Source: JBBSOW01 sp038259365
GTDB lineage: Bacteria > Actinomycetota > Actinomycetes > Propionibacteriales > Propionibacteriaceae
Reading direction: 5' to 3'
DNA length: 7,497 nucleotides
Assembly: GCA_038259365.1 (NCBI GenBank)
Contig: JBBSOW010000137.1
Span: forward strand, 1 to 7,497
Of this stretch, positions 6,058-7,497 are shown piece after piece. The notes beneath the pieces are model-generated. The model saw only the letters and a list, made by a program, of their open reading frames with translations. It had not been told where the DNA came from and made no database searches. A program made the position numbers and the translations under genes. Every line of letters starts with the position of its first letter. The stretch's first letter is position 1.

Positions 6058-6834
6058 ATGCGCCTCGCCACCTGGAACGTCAACTCCCTGCGCGCCCGCA
6101 TCGATCGGGTGGAGAGGCTGTTGGAGCGCCACGACATCGACGTGCTGGCGCTGCAGGAGACCAAGGTCCGCGGGGATCAACTCCCGCTGATGGGCCTCGA
6201 GGGGATGGGCTACGAGGTTGCCGCCTCGGGCACGAACCAGTGGAACGGCGTCGCGATCATCAGCCGGGTGGGGTTGAGCGAGGTCACCGACGGGTTTGCC
6301 TCGATGCCCGGTTGGGGCGAGCCGCCGTTGCCGGAATCCCGCGCGCTCGGCGCGGTGTGTAGCGGGGTGCGAGTGTGGTCGCTGTACGTGCCGAACGGCC
6401 GCAAGGTCGACGACCCGCATTATCACTACAAGTTGGCGTGGCTGGTGAAGCTGCGGGAGGCCGCGAAGTCCTGGGTGGGCGAGGACGCCGCCCTGGTGGG
6501 GGACTGGAACATCGCCCCGTTGGATTCCGACGTGTTCGACATCTCTCAGTTCGTCAAGAGCACCCACGTCACCGAGCCTGAACGCTCTGCGTTCAACGGC
6601 TTCCTCGACGACGGCTGGGCCGACCTGGCGCGGCCCTTCACCGCCGACCCCGAGATCTACACTTACTGGGATTACTACCGCCAGCGCTACGAGCGCAACC
6701 GCGGAATGCGCATCGACTTCATGCTGGGCACGCCGTCGCTCGCCGCCCGCGCGTCCGGCGCCTTCGTGGACCGCGAGGAGCGCGCCGGCAAGGGCGCCAG
6801 CGACCATGCCCCGGTAATCATCGACCTTGACTGA
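6058..6834 (+). CDS. xth: exodeoxyribonuclease III (AP endonuclease, EEP fold)
   Basis: At 258 residues, this is the usual length of ExoIII, the enzyme that cuts DNA 5' to abasic sites and removes nucleotides from 3' ends in base-excision repair. All active-site motifs are present: WNVNSLRAR with Asn7, LQETK with metal-binding Glu34, YVPNGR with Tyr110, GDWN with Asp149 and Asn151, MRIDFML with Asp220, and SDHAP with Asp249-His250. These match the E. coli ExoIII set Asn7, Glu34, Tyr109, Asp151, Asn153, Asp229, Asp258 and His259. No signal peptide is present, so it is cytoplasmic. It begins at ATG 6058, divergent from marR across the operator, and converges with a membrane-protein gene through an inverted repeat. 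Nothing in it looks truncated or foreign. Confidence 0.97.
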   Translation: MRLATWNVNSLRARIDRVERLLERHDIDVLALQETKVRGDQLPLMGLEGMGYEVAASGTNQWNGVAIISRVGLSEVTDGFASMPGWGEPPLPESRALGAVCSGVRVWSLYVPNGRKVDDPHYHYKLAWLVKLREAAKSWVGEDAALVGDWNIAPLDSDVFDISQFVKSTHVTEPERSAFNGFLDDGWADLARPFTADPEIYTYWDYYRQRYERNRGMRIDFMLGTPSLAARASGAFVDREERAGKGASDHAPVIIDLD

Positions 6835-6839
6835 CTCAT

Positions 6840-6880
6840 TGAGTGTGATCGTGGTGCCAGACGCAGCAAGATCACACTCA
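6840..6880. terminator. perfect 11-bp inverted repeat between convergent genes, likely terminator
   Basis: TGAGTGTGATC (6840-6850) and GATCACACTCA (6870-6880) are exact inverted repeats with a 19-base loop. The structure begins 6 bases after the xth stop. Its right arm contains the TGA of the convergent membrane-protein gene (6880-6878). No U-tract follows on either side, so if it terminates it does so as a bare hairpin, which is common in high-GC actinobacteria. A protein-binding palindrome is the alternative. Confidence 0.6.
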
Positions 6881-7294
6881 GTCCCTGGCGGGGTTCTTGC
6901 CCAGGTGGGTGACGCGGTCGTCCGGCGGCGGGTGGCGGTAGGTCCACGAGGTCAGGGCCGTGGCCATCATGGCGGTGAGTATGCCGTTGAAGATGTGCAG
7001 GTCCTTGATCCCCAGCTCGGCCAGTAGGACCTGAAGCGCGGCCATGATCACCAGGGCGATGGCCATCCCGATCAGGACCGGGCCGGCTGTCCGACGTAAG
7101 ACGAGGTAGACCACCAGACCCGCCAGACACAACCCGAGCACGACAAACCCCAGCACCGAGTGGATGGCGTAGAAGGCCTGACCCTTGCCGCCGAGGAAGG
7201 CGGACGCAAAACCAAACTGGGCGATGATGGCGCTCAGCAGCAAGGTGGCGACCGAGCGGAGAATGATCAGGTGCGGGTGGATCGGGATGGTCAC
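6878..7294 (-). CDS. small four-helix membrane protein, DUF6220-like
   Basis: From GTG 7294 the product has 138 residues. Four hydrophobic helices are seen at about 10-32, 46-67, 71-93 and 101-117, followed by a polar cytoplasmic-type tail (118-138). The two halves repeat a pattern: a Gln in the odd helix (Gln26, Gln88), a following LG or FLGG turn, then a His at the start of the even helix (His45 in AIHSVLG, His100 in DLHIFNG). This resembles the DUF6220 family as I remember it. The paired His residues recall haem-binding four-helix proteins, but that is only a suggestion. The start is chosen for GGAAGAG 9 bases upstream. Longer frames from ATG 7339 or ATG 7372 add a basic segment without a good ribosome site. 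It is convergent with xth and divergent from tRNA-Lys. Confidence 0.75.
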   Translation of the reverse strand: MTIPIHPHLIILRSVATLLLSAIIAQFGFASAFLGGKGQAFYAIHSVLGFVVLGLCLAGLVVYLVLRRTAGPVLIGMAIALVIMAALQVLLAELGIKDLHIFNGILTAMMATALTSWTYRHPPPDDRVTHLGKNPARD

Positions 7295-7381
7295 TGTTCG
7301 GTCTCTTCCCTTGCTCGGCGGCGTTCGGGGTAGGGCCATTCTCGCGCACCGCACAACACGCTTGCGGCCCAACCGGGCGAT

Positions 7382-7410
7382 CTGACGATTTTGCGCCGGC
7401 GCGGTATGCT
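7382..7410 (+). promoter_or_regulatory. promoter of tRNA-Lys
   Basis: CTGACG (7382-7387) matches the -35 consensus at four of six positions and TATGCT (7405-7410) is a good -10, with a 17-base spacer. The start would fall near 7417, a few bases before the mature tRNA end at 7424. The tRNA-Glu promoter uses the same -10 hexamer and the same spacer length. Confidence 0.65.
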
Positions 7411-7423
7411 CTGGCGCGTGCTA

Positions 7424-7496
7424 GGGCCTCTAGCTCAATCGGCAGAGCAGCGGACTTTTAATCCGCGGGTTGCGGGTTCGATTCCCGCGGGGCCCA
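7424..7496 (+). tRNA. tRNA-Lys (anticodon TTT)
   Basis: The 73-base cloverleaf closes completely. The acceptor is GGGCCTC with GGGGCCC (one U-G pair) and discriminator A. The D-arm is GCTC with loop AATCGGCA and GAGC. The anticodon stem is GCGGA/TCCGC with loop CTTTTAA, giving TTT. The T-arm is GCGGG, TTCGATT, CCCGC. Only one further base is visible, so whether CCA is encoded cannot be judged. The window ends here. Confidence 0.97.
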
Positions 7497-7497
7497 C

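Noticed and set aside
5992..6807. 271-residue open frame on the - strand opposite xth
   Set aside because: It is the antisense shadow of an exonuclease III gene with every active-site motif; it has no recognisable domain.
1..7497. CRISPR array, insertion sequence or replication origin
   Set aside because: No regularly spaced repeats, terminal inverted repeats with transposase, or DnaA-box clusters were seen.

Overview
The window reads as chromosomal DNA of a high-GC actinobacterium. The grounds are strong G/C third-position bias, frequent GTG starts, a minimal HExxH metallopeptidase of the actinobacterial DUF1025 type, an SH3b-repeat cell-wall hydrolase and tRNA genes without a fully encoded CCA. 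A propionibacterial relative is plausible, but that is an impression, not a demonstrated placement. Eight protein genes (one broken) and two tRNA genes account for nearly all of it.

Left end (1-1225): the edge of an integrated element. A site-specific tyrosine recombinase enters from outside the window and reads toward the 3' end of a tRNA-Glu gene, the usual geometry for insertion at a tRNA. The recombinase is broken by an in-frame TGA where a Trp codon is expected, just before the catalytic His and Tyr. A hairpin between the two convergent genes can stop transcription from both sides.

Centre-left (1226-3557): a secreted protein with five SH3b repeats and a C-terminal M15-like zinc peptidase domain is transcribed leftward. 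Its leader contains a perfect 7-base anti-Shine-Dalgarno pairing enclosing a second hairpin, an upstream segment that could compete for the anti-Shine-Dalgarno, and a tandem 7-bp direct repeat next to a candidate promoter. A small zincin-type metallopeptidase is divergent from it.

Centre (3559-5956): a leftward operon of three genes, a MarR-family regulator, a 12-helix MFS exporter (start overlapping the marR stop as GTGA) and a membrane-anchored protein of about 219 residues. The soluble part of that last protein aligns by eye with the apical (substrate-binding) domain of GroEL, with no equatorial ATPase domain. It is the most novel item here. A 26-bp near-perfect palindrome just upstream of marR is the likely autoregulatory operator.

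Right end (6046-7496): exonuclease III, divergent from marR and possibly leaderless; a perfect 11-bp inverted repeat; a convergent four-helix membrane protein resembling DUF6220; and a tRNA-Lys with a recognisable promoter.

The likely logic of the central operon is an efflux pump repressed by its MarR partner and released by a small-molecule ligand, with the apical-domain protein co-expressed at the membrane. What the chaperonin-like domain does there cannot be read from the sequence.
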